Shown here piece by piece: positions 1 to 9,396 of a DNA stretch of 64,000 nt. Position 1 is the first letter of the stretch. Every line of letters starts with the position of its first letter. This stretch comes from Prostheceraeus crozeri. Lineage: Eukaryota > Platyhelminthes > Polycladida > Euryleptidae. The position numbers were made by a program, and so were the translations under genes. The notes beneath the pieces are model-generated. The model did not search any database. It was not told the origin of the DNA and saw only the letters and a list, made by a program, of their open reading frames with translations. The stretch is from positions 1 to 64,000 of the forward strand of contig CAJQUW010011088.1 of assembly GCA_907163375.1 (NCBI GenBank). Reading direction: 5' to 3'.

Positions 1-19
1 CAAGCACATTTTATTTCAT

Positions 20-190
20 TAAAAATGAGTAACATTTGAGACTACCTAAGAAATATACGGCAAACAAACCACGTCAAATTTCGATTTAAATGAGATTGCT
101 AAGTAATTGGGAATAAAGAATTTTCACATATTGATGAGGGATGAATTACTATTGATAAAAGATGTGCGAAACACTAACTCCGCTAATAAA
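20..190 (+). pseudogene. Duplicated fragment of the protease gene 5' end (element A)
   Basis: This stretch resembles the start of the protease gene at about 483-600 and its counterpart at 37,290 in element B, sharing words such as 'atatacggcaaacaaac' and 'ggaataaagaattttcac'. It is a decayed partial duplicate separated from the second copy by the short tandem repeat at 252-428. It suggests a local segmental duplication at the left edge of A. Confidence 0.6.
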
Positions 191-251
191 CCGATTTTTT
201 TACAATGTAACGTTTTAATTTAGATTAAATTAAATCATTTCAAAATCGAAT

Positions 252-428
252 AAGTAGTAAGGAAAGACATCATTATGGAACAGTTTTAAATCAGTACCCC
301 CCTTCTGACTAAGTAGTAAGGAAAGTCATCATTAGAGAACAGTTTTAAATCAATACCCCCCCTTCTAACTAAGTAGTAAGGAAAGTCATCATTAGAGAAC
401 AGTTTTAAATCAATACCCCTTCTGAGGG
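252..428. repeat. Three tandem units of about 59 bp
   Basis: Three consecutive units start with AAGTAGTAAGGAAAG at 252, 311 and 371 and end in a C-rich stretch followed by CTTCT. Unit lengths are 59 and 60 bp. They sit between two copies of the protease 5' region. No coding function is visible. Confidence 0.9.
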
Positions 429-482
429 ACCCCTTCTGACTTCTAGGGGTCCCTTAAGAAATTTTTTTATTATAAAATTAGC

Positions 483-935
483 AACATAAATGAGTTTTTG
501 AAATGATATGGAACGCAAACAACTACAAATTTCGATTTAAAGAAAATCGCAAATCAATTAGGAATAAAGAATTTTCATGTTCTAATGAGAGACGAATTAC
601 AATTCCTAAAAAATAAGCCAACAATAACTATAAATTTCATAACAAATCTTCATACGTCAGACCAAAAAGGAGTACATTGGTCTGCAGGTATCTTTAATAA
701 AAATCGAGATAATTACTATTTCGACCGCCCAGAGGCAGAGAACTATTGGTTCGACTCTTATGGATTACCTCCAACAAACGAAGTCAAAAAATTACTTGGC
801 AATGGAATTTATAATACATTTCAAATTCAAAAACCAGGAACTACATTTTGTGGTCAATTATGTCTTTATGTTTTATTTAAATTACAAAATGGAGTACCAT
901 TTCTTGATATTATGTTAGAATTGAACGAACCGTAG
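483..935 (+). pseudogene. Adenain-like cysteine protease (PRO), element A
   Basis: Related to the adenovirus maturation protease family, which in Polintons is expected to process capsid proteins. The open part from 585 encodes 116 residues with the family landmarks: the histidine in GVHWSAGIF, the acidic position in DSYGLPP, and the nucleophile region FQIQKPGTTFCGQLC with its Gln and Cys. Compared with the 142-residue copy in B it holds a 30-nt in-frame insertion at about 725-754 flanked by TTCGA. It is transcribed toward the convergent integrase gene. The copy is broken upstream of the open part. Confidence 0.85.
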
Positions 936-942
936 ATTCTAT

Positions 943-951
943 GGCTACGCC
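943..951. repeat. Mini-hairpin GGC-TAC-GCC (element A)
   Basis: Short hairpin with a 3-nt loop in the word TATGGCTACGCCT, repeated exactly at 4,443-4,453 in another gene of the same element. It belongs to the scattered mini-hairpin family. Confidence 0.6.
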
Positions 952-1006
952 TAACAAGGGAGTTTCATTCCCGAAACGTTAGTTCCAATAATAATGATAA
1001 TGATAA

Positions 1007-1957
1007 TTAAACATCAGTTCGTTGTAATTCATTTTGATAAAATCGGCCTCTGATATCTTCATCATCTAAATCTTTGATTTCGTAAGTAATCGGATAAGTT
1101 TGATTTATTTTACAAACTTCAAATATCTCTTTCGTCCAGTATCCGATGAAGCCTTTTTCAAATTTATTCTTATACTTAAATATTCTAACTCTATCACCAG
1201 TTTTAAATTTCGGCTTAAGTTTTTGCAAATTCGGATTACTCTCATTCGAATAATTATTCTCGAATATTTTCTTTCGGATTAAATCAGGGTCGTCAGAAGC
1301 ATTCTTTGGGGTTTCTTCAATACCAGAATGAACTTTATTATTGTACTCTTCTACAATTCCTGGTAATATCTTCAACCATTTCTGATTTCCTCGCTCAGTA
1401 AATTTCTTGAAGATCTTACCTTTTAACGTCCGATTGAATCTTTCTATCACTACGGCCTTCCCTGCATTTTCAGTTGAATAAACAGTTTCAAATAGTGGCT
1501 GAACGTTTCGGTTATAAAATTCCGATCCTTTATCAACAAACAATTTCCTTGGCTTTCTAAAACTTTCTTTAAAGATTTCTTCAAACGCATATTTAACTGA
1601 TAGACCACTTTTGTTTTTTAAAGGCTTTACCCAAACGTATCGTGTATATAAATCTATAACGGTCAATGCGTTCTTAAACCCTCCGTCATTCGGCATATGA
1701 ATAAGATCAGCACTCCAAATATCATCTTTATTAAATACTTTTACTTTCAATAAATATTTAGGCCTTCTATATTCCTTGTAAATTTCAGACGCGTAGATTC
1801 GAGCGTTGCTCTCAGACAGCTTTGCTGTCGTTTCATTTGCTGACGGATCAATACCCTGACCGAATAATATTTTAGCTTGTAAAGCTTTCTTAATAAACAT
1901 TCTTTCAATTCTTACTCTAAAGGAAGGATTTTGAATACTATCTAATTCTTGAATCAT
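1007..1957 (-). CDS. Retrovirus-type DDE integrase (INT), element A
   Basis: Polinton integrase of the rve superfamily, which joins element ends to target DNA with 6-bp duplications. The catalytic triad is visible: Asp in WSADLIHMP, Asp in FVDKGSEFYN, and Glu in VIERFNRTLK, followed by YNNKVHSGIEETP. The C-terminal 80 residues (KFKTGDRVRIFKYKNKF and on) look like an SH3/chromodomain-like DNA-binding tail. No N-terminal HHCC zinc finger is seen. The first roughly 45 residues (from MIQELDSIQN) are not integrase but match the C-terminal segment of the PLA2-like protein, so the two are continuous here. The ORF itself looks whole at 316 codons. Confidence 0.9.
   Translation of the reverse strand: MIQELDSIQNPSFRVRIERMFIKKALQAKILFGQGIDPSANETTAKLSESNARIYASEIYKEYRRPKYLLKVKVFNKDDIWSADLIHMPNDGGFKNALTVIDLYTRYVWVKPLKNKSGLSVKYAFEEIFKESFRKPRKLFVDKGSEFYNRNVQPLFETVYSTENAGKAVVIERFNRTLKGKIFKKFTERGNQKWLKILPGIVEEYNNKVHSGIEETPKNASDDPDLIRKKIFENNYSNESNPNLQKLKPKFKTGDRVRIFKYKNKFEKGFIGYWTKEIFEVCKINQTYPITYEIKDLDDEDIRGRFYQNELQRTDV
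1801..1829. repeat. Mini double-hairpin element in the integrase gene (element A)
   Basis: Adjacent hairpins GAGC-GTT-GCTC (1,801-1,811) and GACAGC-TTT-GCTGTC (1,815-1,829). They lie within a stretch of about 45-50 bp that is absent from the same place in B, where the sequence runs directly between the flanking conserved words. The insertion is in frame in the A integrase ORF. Confidence 0.85.
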
Positions 1958-2320
1958 CTTCTTATCAGCTGCATGTCGAGAACTTAGATCATGATTTCGA
2001 TAAGCTAAATCATGCCTGTAAGCTGCGGCATCTACTCTATTTATTGGTTCTTAACCTGGTTTCGGATTATTATTCTCATCTAGTCTTATATCTAATCGAG
2101 TTCCTGGACCGGTATATGAATGACCAGGAAGATGTTTTCCTTTCGAATATTTACTCCAAATAAAACCAGGAAAGTTTTCTAATGCTTTTTGTATGTCTTT
2201 ACCTTCATAAATTTTACAATTTGAGTTTTTATTTTTGTTTAATAGATAATTTAATAAATCTAAATTAGCAATTTTTAATTTAATTAAATTTTCGGAATTT
2301 GTGGAATTTGCGGAATCCAT
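1958..2320 (-). pseudogene. Parvovirus-type phospholipase A2-like protein, element A
   Basis: The segment encodes the Ca-loop motif LPGHSYTGPGT and, farther on, the HD active-site-type motif DAAAYRHDLAY, the two landmarks of the PLA2 domain in parvovirus VP1 unique regions. In parvoviruses this domain breaches endosomal membranes during entry; the same role here is inference. The gene lies directly upstream of the integrase, in the same order as in B, where the protein looks whole (158 aa). This copy is broken. Confidence 0.75.
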
Positions 2321-2339
2321 TTTTATAAATAAAAAACTT

Positions 2340-2849
2340 TTAAAAGATAAAATAAAAGTTTTACCGAATCATACTAGGACTTAGATATATTCCAAAACCA
2401 TCTTTAGTTTCTTTAATTTCAATTAAATCATCAACATTGTGGAGAATATTTTTAGGAACTCGTTTTCCTTCATCAACTAATTTTAATTTACTAATAAAAT
2501 TATCTACTACTCCTTCTCCCTTAGCAACTTTCTCTAACTCTCTATTATGACGTTTTTGTTCTTCTAATGCTGCCTTCTCTGATTTATTTATCTCTGATTT
2601 ATTTTATCTCTATTGTACTGCTTGGACAATACCAGCTGTCCCGCCTGCAACACTTCCTGCTGCTGCTATGCCACCTATTATTAGGGGAATTAATGGGAGA
2701 ATCCCGCCATTCTTTTCTTCTTGTAATTGAATATTCTCTATCATTGGTTTATTGGTTATCATTGGTCTATCATTAGGGGTATTTTTGTCAACAATATTAC
2801 GTAATTTTAATTCACCAGTTTTATTATTATTACTTTTCGCTTGCGACAT
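2340..2849 (-). pseudogene. Small hydrophobic capsid-module protein, element A
   Basis: The N-terminal half (from 2,849) is basic and polar. It is followed by a glycine/alanine-rich hydrophobic stretch with LIPLIIGGIAAAGSVAGG, suggesting a membrane-active or virion-core peptide. The remainder toward 2,340 matches the same gene in B. The gene sits between the PLA2-like protein and the major capsid protein. I do not recognise a family; a minor virion protein comparable to adenoviral pX or pVI is possible. It is broken. Confidence 0.55.
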
Positions 2850-2935
2850 TTTTAATAAAAAAATTTTAAGTTAGGAATTTTAAATCTATTCTAGTTACGA
2901 AAAATTTTAATCTATTCTAGTTATGAAAAAAATTA

Positions 2936-4266
2936 TTAATTAATCCTAGCCATCTTTCCATTAAGAATTTCAATAGAATATTTTACATCTTCTAGCAATA
3001 AACCATAAGCCATCAATGAAGTTGTGGAATCTTTTTTTTCAATATTAATTGTTACATCACAACCAGTCTTGATAATATCTTCAGATTGTGCACTTAAATC
3101 GAAACAGAAAACAGGATATAAATGTCTCCAATCTCCAGGAGTTAATTGTGGTTCAACTCCAAATTCTATACAAAGATTTCGATAAGAATCATATCCTTCC
3201 ATAAATTGATTATTGGTATCATCGAATCTTAATGGATCAATTGGATATCGGGTTTGATTTAATGAAAATTGTAAACTTCGAATTGTATTAATATGAAAAA
3301 GATTGTTGTTCTTATCAAAACTTGGAGAATTATTTCTTTGAAATGTTAGTAATAAATATCTTGGAGTATTCGCAGTTCTAGTAAAATGCCAGTTAAATCT
3401 TTGTTCGGAAAAAGTGACAGAACTCGCAGTACGCTTTAGAAAATTTACTGGAATTGGTTTGTTAGTATTTAATCTTTTTGCAATAGCTGTTTCAACCTCT
3501 AAACTAGGAGTAATATGCTTAATCCACCATTCAAGTCTATCAATTTTTAAATATGCTTTTTTTCCAGTCTTACCAAAAAAGATTAATTCATTATTTGCTG
3601 TGCGATGAATTATTAACTTAAATTTTAATTGATATGATATTTTATCATAATCTAAATATCCAAATAATGGAGACAATGACCAATTTACTGTCTGTTTACT
3701 TTTCTTGTTAAATTCACGTCTTTCTTTATATGCACTATTGTTTGTTTTATTTAAATGATTTGCAATATTTTCTACATCTTTCGCAATTCCTGCTGCATCT
3801 GTTCCAGCGTGAGTTAAATCATCTATAATTATATCATCATTAGTATCAGGAAACCAACCTTCGATTTATACTTTTTATTATTTCACAATTGTTATAAATC
3901 TAAGCATTGTATCAATTACACCTGGAGAATCACTTATTGCTTCTATATTTTGAGTTGCAACATCTAAACGCATTTGTGTAAATAATCTTGGAAAATATTA
4001 TTCTCTAGTGCAATAGTATCGGTATCTGGTAATGGTGTTGTAAAATTAGCATCACGATATAAAGAATATCCACAGTGTAAAAAGGAATCGGGTAGATATA
4101 TATAACTCTGCTGATTATCAACTTCAAAAATTAAATCACCTCCAGTATTTACTCTACTGGAAGATCCGGGATTCATAGCAATTCTTATATAGTCATTCTT
4201 TTTTTGATTGTAACTGACGAACGAAGGATCGTCTAATCTAAATTTATTTTCGATAAGCGAAGACAT
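2936..4266 (-). pseudogene. Major capsid protein, double jelly-roll (MCP/PY), element A
   Basis: Corresponds to the Polinton PY protein, identified in the literature as the double-jelly-roll major capsid protein that would form pseudohexameric capsomers. The N-terminal part (MSSLIENKFRLDD...) and the long C-terminal part (SPLFGYLDYDKI..., LEWWIKHITPSLEVE, SLNQTRYPIDPLRFD, CFDLSAQSEDI) align with the roughly 450-residue MCP region of B at 41,859-43,193. It lies between the hydrophobic protein and the pVI-like gene. The copy is broken in a few places. Confidence 0.8.
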
Positions 4267-4369
4267 TTTTATAAAAAATAATTTGACTTTTTGTTTTTCT
4301 CACACACAGAAAAAATTTTACTAAAAAAATTTTGCTAAAAAATTTTACTAAAAAAATTTTACTAAAATA

Positions 4370-4880
4370 TAATTTTAGAATTTTGCTAGACCAGCTCCGC
4401 TGCTCACGCCATTACCTCTTATTTCTTCAATTGAACGTTTTATGGCTACGCCTGATTTCTTCTTATGTTTACTATCAGACGGAGCTCCGCTCCTCAAGGT
4501 TTCCCCACAGCTATGTTAGCAATTTTGTTTTTTGTTTCCTCTGAAAGTTTTTTTAAATTTTTAGTTCTTCAGAATCATTCCTAAGTTTACGAATAGTTTC
4601 TAATTGTTTAAATTCGTTTTGAGACTTAACAGCATTTGATATTGCACTAGCTGTACTACCCATAGCAGCTGCTCCTTTGGCAGCAGATGTAATCAAATCT
4701 TTATTATTTTTAATTAAGTTAACGATACTTCCAATTACCAGAAAAGATACCAGCCCCTTCTTTTTGAATTGTTTCTACACTGTCCTAATGGTAAACAGAT
4801 TTCATAACAGTAAACAGTTTCATGAGCAATTTTTTGATTTGAAGCAAAATGTTTAAGATTGTGTTTATAAATTATAGGCA
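4370..4880 (-). pseudogene. pVI-like minor capsid protein, element A
   Basis: Decayed counterpart of the 155-residue gene at 43,240-43,707 in B, recognised by the shared nucleotide stretches around the Ala-rich amphipathic region (4,600-4,760) and the conserved start next to 4,880. The protein has a central Gly/Ala/Ile amphipathic segment that resembles a membrane-lytic helix, followed by a charged Lys/Glu-rich part. Three mini-hairpins (4,392-4,402; 4,444-4,452; 4,481-4,493) sit in or near it and are absent from B. Function as a cement or membrane-active virion protein is inference. Confidence 0.5.
4392..4493. repeat. Three mini-hairpins in the pVI-like gene (element A)
   Basis: CAGC-TCC-GCTG (4,392-4,402), GGC-TAC-GCC (4,444-4,452) and GGAGC-TCC-GCTCC (4,481-4,493). 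The matching part of B (43,260-43,340) lacks all three and is shorter. Confidence 0.75.
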
Positions 4881-4953
4881 TTTTTTAGGAATAAATTTGT
4901 CTTTTGGGAAAAAATATTTACGTTAATATTTGCGCTAAGATTTACGTTTATGA

Positions 4954-5841
4954 TCAAGATTTACGTTTGTGAATGAGCAACAACTTCGAGATAACTTTAT
5001 TAATTGCCTGTTGCACTTTATCTATTGCGTCAAGCAGCGTGTGATGTACTTTAATTTCTTTTCTATTAACTTGCATTTTCTGCTGATTAATCTTCAATGC
5101 CGTTTTAAGAGCATTTAACTTAATTTTAAGAACATCTAATTGTCTTTTAACAGAATCTAACTGTTCTTTATTTTCTTTAGAGTTTTCTTGTAAATTTTTC
5201 TTTAATTCATTTTCTAAATTGATTTTAAGATTTTTCATTTTATCAACTTTTTCATTAAGTGAGTTTATTTCATTTATTATTCTATTCATCTTTTTCATTT
5301 GTTGAGTAATTTTGGAACTTAATTCATCAACACTTTTTTGGAATGTAGTTTGTAACTGCTTTAAATATTTTTTAATTCTTTCTGGAAGTTTTTCTATTTC
5401 ATCTTCTAATTGTTCTTTTAACATTTTTATCTGATGTTTATTTTTAATGACTGCAGATTTTAACTTTATAGAAAGTAATATTAAAATTTTTGATTGTTCT
5501 GAAATCTTTTTAAAAAGTTTTGCTATATCTGCTTCTAGCTCTCTATCCTTTTTATCAAGTTTTAATAATTTTTCGTTTAATGATTTGCCATTAAGTTTTA
5601 GCAACTTTAATTCATTCATCAGTGGAACCAAAACATCGTTTATATACTTTTCTTTTAAGTCATTGATTCGTGTATCAACATATTGTTTATTTGTTAACTC
5701 TGTATTTTGTTGCGGAAGAATAGAAAGATGCAATGGACCAGATAAAACGTCTCCAGTTTTCATGATATAATTTTCTAGTTCTATTTCTGATTCACGATTA
5801 TTCGGGATATATGCACCTCCACCAACATTTGGTAACATCAT
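4954..5841 (-). CDS. Fibre-like coiled-coil protein with phage tail-fibre-type repeat, element A
   Basis: 295 residues, looks whole. The start at 5,841 is chosen because MMLxNVGG is conserved with B and is preceded by an A-rich leader. Residues about 28-60 read TGDVLSGPLHLSILP ... NKQYVD, the pattern of bacteriophage tail-fibre repeats that precede trimeric fibres. The rest (about 65-290) is a near-continuous heptad-rich coiled coil dense in Lys, Glu, Leu and Asn. I infer a trimeric, vertex-attached fibre or spike. It is the last minus-strand gene before the divergent replication module. Confidence 0.75.
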   Translation of the reverse strand: MMLPNVGGGAYIPNNRESEIELENYIMKTGDVLSGPLHLSILPQQNTELTNKQYVDTRINDLKEKYINDVLVPLMNELKLLKLNGKSLNEKLLKLDKKDRELEADIAKLFKKISEQSKILILLSIKLKSAVIKNKHQIKMLKEQLEDEIEKLPERIKKYLKQLQTTFQKSVDELSSKITQQMKKMNRIINEINSLNEKVDKMKNLKINLENELKKNLQENSKENKEQLDSVKRQLDVLKIKLNALKTALKINQQKMQVNRKEIKVHHTLLDAIDKVQQAINKVISKLLLIHKRKS

Positions 5842-5914
5842 TTTTTAACAATAAAAAAATAAATTTTTTCTAATAAAAATAAAAAAATAAAAATTTTTCT
5901 AATAAAAATAAAAA

Positions 5915-6349
5915 ATGGAAAATCCAAATTTAAAAAAATTATATTCGCCCGTTTCATCCTGTTCTTCTTATTCGACGAGATCAACGGGATTTGATAATAA
6001 ATGTTTTGATAATAATAATAATAATCCATGTATAGATGTAAATCTTTTATTCGAATTACAAGCAGAAATATTTAGAGAACAGACTAAAGGTTTACCTTCT
6101 ATTGAAACTAATTATTGTATTTTTCCAGGTGATCCATTTATTAAATTTATGGATATTGTAAGTAAATATAATGATGTTGCATATGTAGAATTAAATAAAG
6201 AAAATATGGTTATAATAGGACATAATAATGTTTATGGTTTTATTAGAGCAGTTTTACCGATTAGTAATACTGATTGGATAGAAAATAAAATTATTAATTA
6301 TATCAATATTAAAGAATTAGTTAAAAAATTAAAATCGTTTTCAAAGTAA
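5915..6349 (+). CDS. Uncharacterised protein at the start of the replication module, element A
   Basis: 144 residues starting with MENPNLKK after the leader TAAAAATAAAAAATGG. The N-terminus is Ser/Asn-rich; the rest alternates strands and helices (FIKFMDIVSKYNDVAYVEL, VYGFIRAVLPI). The pattern faintly recalls half of a PCNA-type sliding clamp, which would suit a gene upstream of POLB, but I cannot show this and no clear motif is present. It is divergently transcribed from the fibre-like gene. Element B has no counterpart. Confidence 0.45.
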   Translation: MENPNLKKLYSPVSSCSSYSTRSTGFDNKCFDNNNNNPCIDVNLLFELQAEIFREQTKGLPSIETNYCIFPGDPFIKFMDIVSKYNDVAYVELNKENMVIIGHNNVYGFIRAVLPISNTDWIENKIINYINIKELVKKLKSFSK

Positions 6350-7460
6350 AAAATTAGATTATTTGTTGATGAACAAAACCAATATGATATTCATATAGAG
6401 AGTAAAAAACATAATGAAGAATTATTATGTCAAGTTTATTACAGAGATACAATTTATAAACAAGAAACATTAGAAATGCCGCAAAGATATGATGATGATA
6501 CATATATAGGATTATATTCAAACTTAAATATTAATTTGTTAAAATCTTATATAAATGGCTTAGCTCAACTAGAAAAACTTTATATGTGGACAACACCTTA
6601 TACTATTAACAATGACCATAATCATAATCATAATAAACGAACTGAAGGTTCTAGGGCTTTGCCCGATCTTAAAGAATCTTATAATAATAATGATGATGAT
6701 AATATAGATGATGATAACATAGACGATGATTCTGAAACATCTGAAAATGGTGTAAATGGTAAGAAAGATTATAAAAATATTAGTAATTATAAAAATTTAA
6801 GTGAAGAAAAATTTATATCTCATACTGATGTACATGATATTAATACTACATATAATCAAAATTTATCTAAATTTTCATTTTCTTACAATTGAAAATAATA
6901 ATGATGGTATAGTTGAAGATACTGTTCGACAACTATGTGTCGGGTCTACAAAATTTAAATTAGGATTTACATCTAATCAATTTAAAATTTTATCATCTTT
7001 AATAAAAACTAAAAATGAATCAGATTATGGTGGTGTTATTAAATTTTCCAAAAGAGATCAAAGACCAATATTTTTCACTATTATATTATTATCAAATAAT
7101 AAATATAATTTGGAATTAGATATTCCTATCAGGGAATGGCATCCTATCAGGGAATGGCATCCTATACCAAAAAGTGTAATTTATGATGTTGAAGAATCAA
7201 TTTATGATGATGATGAAGAATCAATTGATGATGATGATGAAGAATCAATAGTTAGTGAAAATAAATTTAAATTATCTTTGATAAAACGTTATATGATAAA
7301 ACTTAATATGATAAAACTTAATATTATAAAACATTATATGATAAAGAAAATAAAATAACTAAAGAACGTGAAATATATAATGATATATATTAACTCTCAA
7401 GTCCTTGATATTAGAATGTTTATATCTAAAATTAAAACACAATTTTTTCTTTAAAAAATA
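6350..7460 (+). pseudogene. Uncharacterised replication-module coding remnant, element A
   Basis: Continues downstream of the preceding gene with several open stretches (6,476-6,892 and 6,801-7,358). The encoded segments are rich in Asn, Asp and Ile and include acidic runs (DDDDEESIDDDDEES type). A double hairpin (6,644-6,664) lies inside, encoding TEGSRALP, and an 18-bp direct repeat lies at about 7,126-7,161. No family is recognised. The region is broken. Confidence 0.4.
6644..6664. repeat. Mini double-hairpin element (element A)
   Basis: Imperfect hairpin GAACT-GAA-GGTTC followed by GGGC-TTT-GCCC (6,654-6,664). Nearly the same unit occurs at 7,820-7,845. Both translate in frame as TEGSRA(L/S)P. 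Confidence 0.8.
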
Positions 7461-7819
7461 AAAAAATGGAAAATACCAAGTTTTATTGTGTCTTATGTAA
7501 AAAAAGTTGCAAACAAAAAGAAGTTATCAATCTCATTTAAATAGTGAATTGCATTTACAAAATGTAGATCGAGTTGATGAAGGAAATATATTAAAATTAA
7601 ATAGTTATATAAACTATCTAGAAACATTACCTACTGATATAAAAGTTAAAAAAATGTTTGATGATTATTCACATTCGGAATATAAAAAAGTTTTTAATAG
7701 TGAAGATGAGACCCTACCAGATGGAAGATATATATTTAGCGATACTGATGAATTTAACGAAATAGATGAATTTGATGAAGCCGTAACAGATATTAAATAT
7801 TTATTTAATGAATCGGTAC

Positions 7820-7845
7820 GAACCGAAGGTTCTAGGGCTTCGCCC
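7820..7845. repeat. Mini double-hairpin element in POLB (element A)
   Basis: Hairpins GAACC-GAA-GGTTC (7,820-7,832) and GGGC-TTC-GCCC (7,835-7,845), separated by two bases. It encodes TEGSRASP in the POLB frame and is a close copy of the unit at 6,644-6,664. Confidence 0.85.
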
Positions 7846-9362
7846 GTTGAACATAATGAAACCGATGAAACTTTTTATAATCTATTAACAAACTTTTTCA
7901 AAATATTTAAGAAATCTTTCAAATGTTATATGAATGTAGAAAAACTTTATACAAAAAATGGACCTGACGGGATTCCTGAAGAAATAATACAAGGACATTT
8001 TACAAATTCGCAAGAAATTCATAATGTAAATGATATACAACCCATATTTGAATCGATGATACTTAAATTAGAAAATTGTATAATTGAAGCCCTGTTACGT
8101 GAATCTGGTTGGAGATTTGTTAAAATACTATCTAAGAAAATAGTAATTGATAAATATAAAAATAATACTGGTGGTAGTTATGTTCCTTTACCTTTCAGTT
8201 CACCACAAATAATTAACTTAAAAAATGAAGATGATTATTGTTTTCTGTGGAGTATTATAGCACATTTACATCCTGCAGAATATCATAAAGAAAGACTAAG
8301 TCATTATAATAAAGAAGAATACATAAAGGAATTTGATCTTTCGGATGGTTTAGATGAATTTCCATATGATTATAATAGGTTAAAAAAGTTTCATAAAAAG
8401 AATAAAAATTTAATAGAAGTAAATGTTTTTGAATTAAATGTGAATTATGTTTCTATTGGTAAAATTACTCCACTTTACTCAGATTCAAAAAAAATTTATT
8501 TGAATAATAAAAATTTATGTCAATCAGAAATAGTATACAATAAAAGAGGAAATTACATGCATCATAATATTTTTTACCAAGGAAAAATAATATGTACTGA
8601 AAAATTTGAAATTGTTAAAACATTATCACCAATAATGATTAATCATAACAACACAAAGGACGTAATTATAATTATGATTATGATTACAATTATTCATCTT
8701 TATCTTTAGAATATCAACAAAACTTAGAAAATTTAAATAAAAGTTTACAAAAATGTAAAACAGATTATCAACAACAAACAAAAATATTAGTACAAGAATA
8801 TGGCCAAAAATATCAAAATAAGATAGAAACGATTCAAAAATTAAATGAAGACAATAAAGAATTAAATAATGAAGAAAATAAAGAATTAAATGAATGTTTA
8901 AAAAAATGTCAACAGCAATATAAAGAACAATATAATAAAGAATATGAACGACAGCTACAAATATTAAATCAAAATTTTCATCGAAATACATTTAATCTTA
9001 CAAAAGAAATTGATGAAACACATGAAATATATCAAGATAAATTTGAAAAATTAAAGCAAACAAAACAACCAGCACAAGCGAATATATTATATTATGAGGG
9101 TCATTTTATATTGTGTAAAGATGTTTCTATATTTACAAAAACTTCAGATAATGCTAATTTTCCCTGTCTCCAATGTATGACGAGCTTTAGAACTAAAGAA
9201 GAAATGAATAGACATTTGGAGAATTGTCAACAAAATGAAGCAGTTGAAAATACTTTTCCTAAAGATGATTATTTAATATATAATAGACATTATTTGAAAA
9301 ATATACCCTTTAATATTTATTGTGATTTTGAAGCATATAATGTTAATATGACACAAAAGCAC

Positions 9363-9396
9363 GGGACATCGGAGATGTCTTCCAGGGCTTCGCCCG
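9363..9396. repeat. Mini double-hairpin element in POLB (element A)
   Basis: Hairpins GACATC-GGA-GATGTC (9,365-9,379) and GGGC-TTC-GCCC (9,385-9,395) separated by TTCCA. It encodes SEMSSRASP in frame and is repeated in reverse orientation at 13,744-13,776. Confidence 0.9.

Noticed and set aside
5447-5770. Plus-strand Ser/Phe-rich frame opposite the fibre-like gene of A
   Set aside because: Antisense shadow of a Lys/Glu/Asn-rich coiled coil.
8626-8991. 121-codon minus-strand hydrophobic frame
   Set aside because: Antisense of the coiled-coil linker of POLB A; its Tyr/Leu/Ile content follows from the AT-rich complementary codons.
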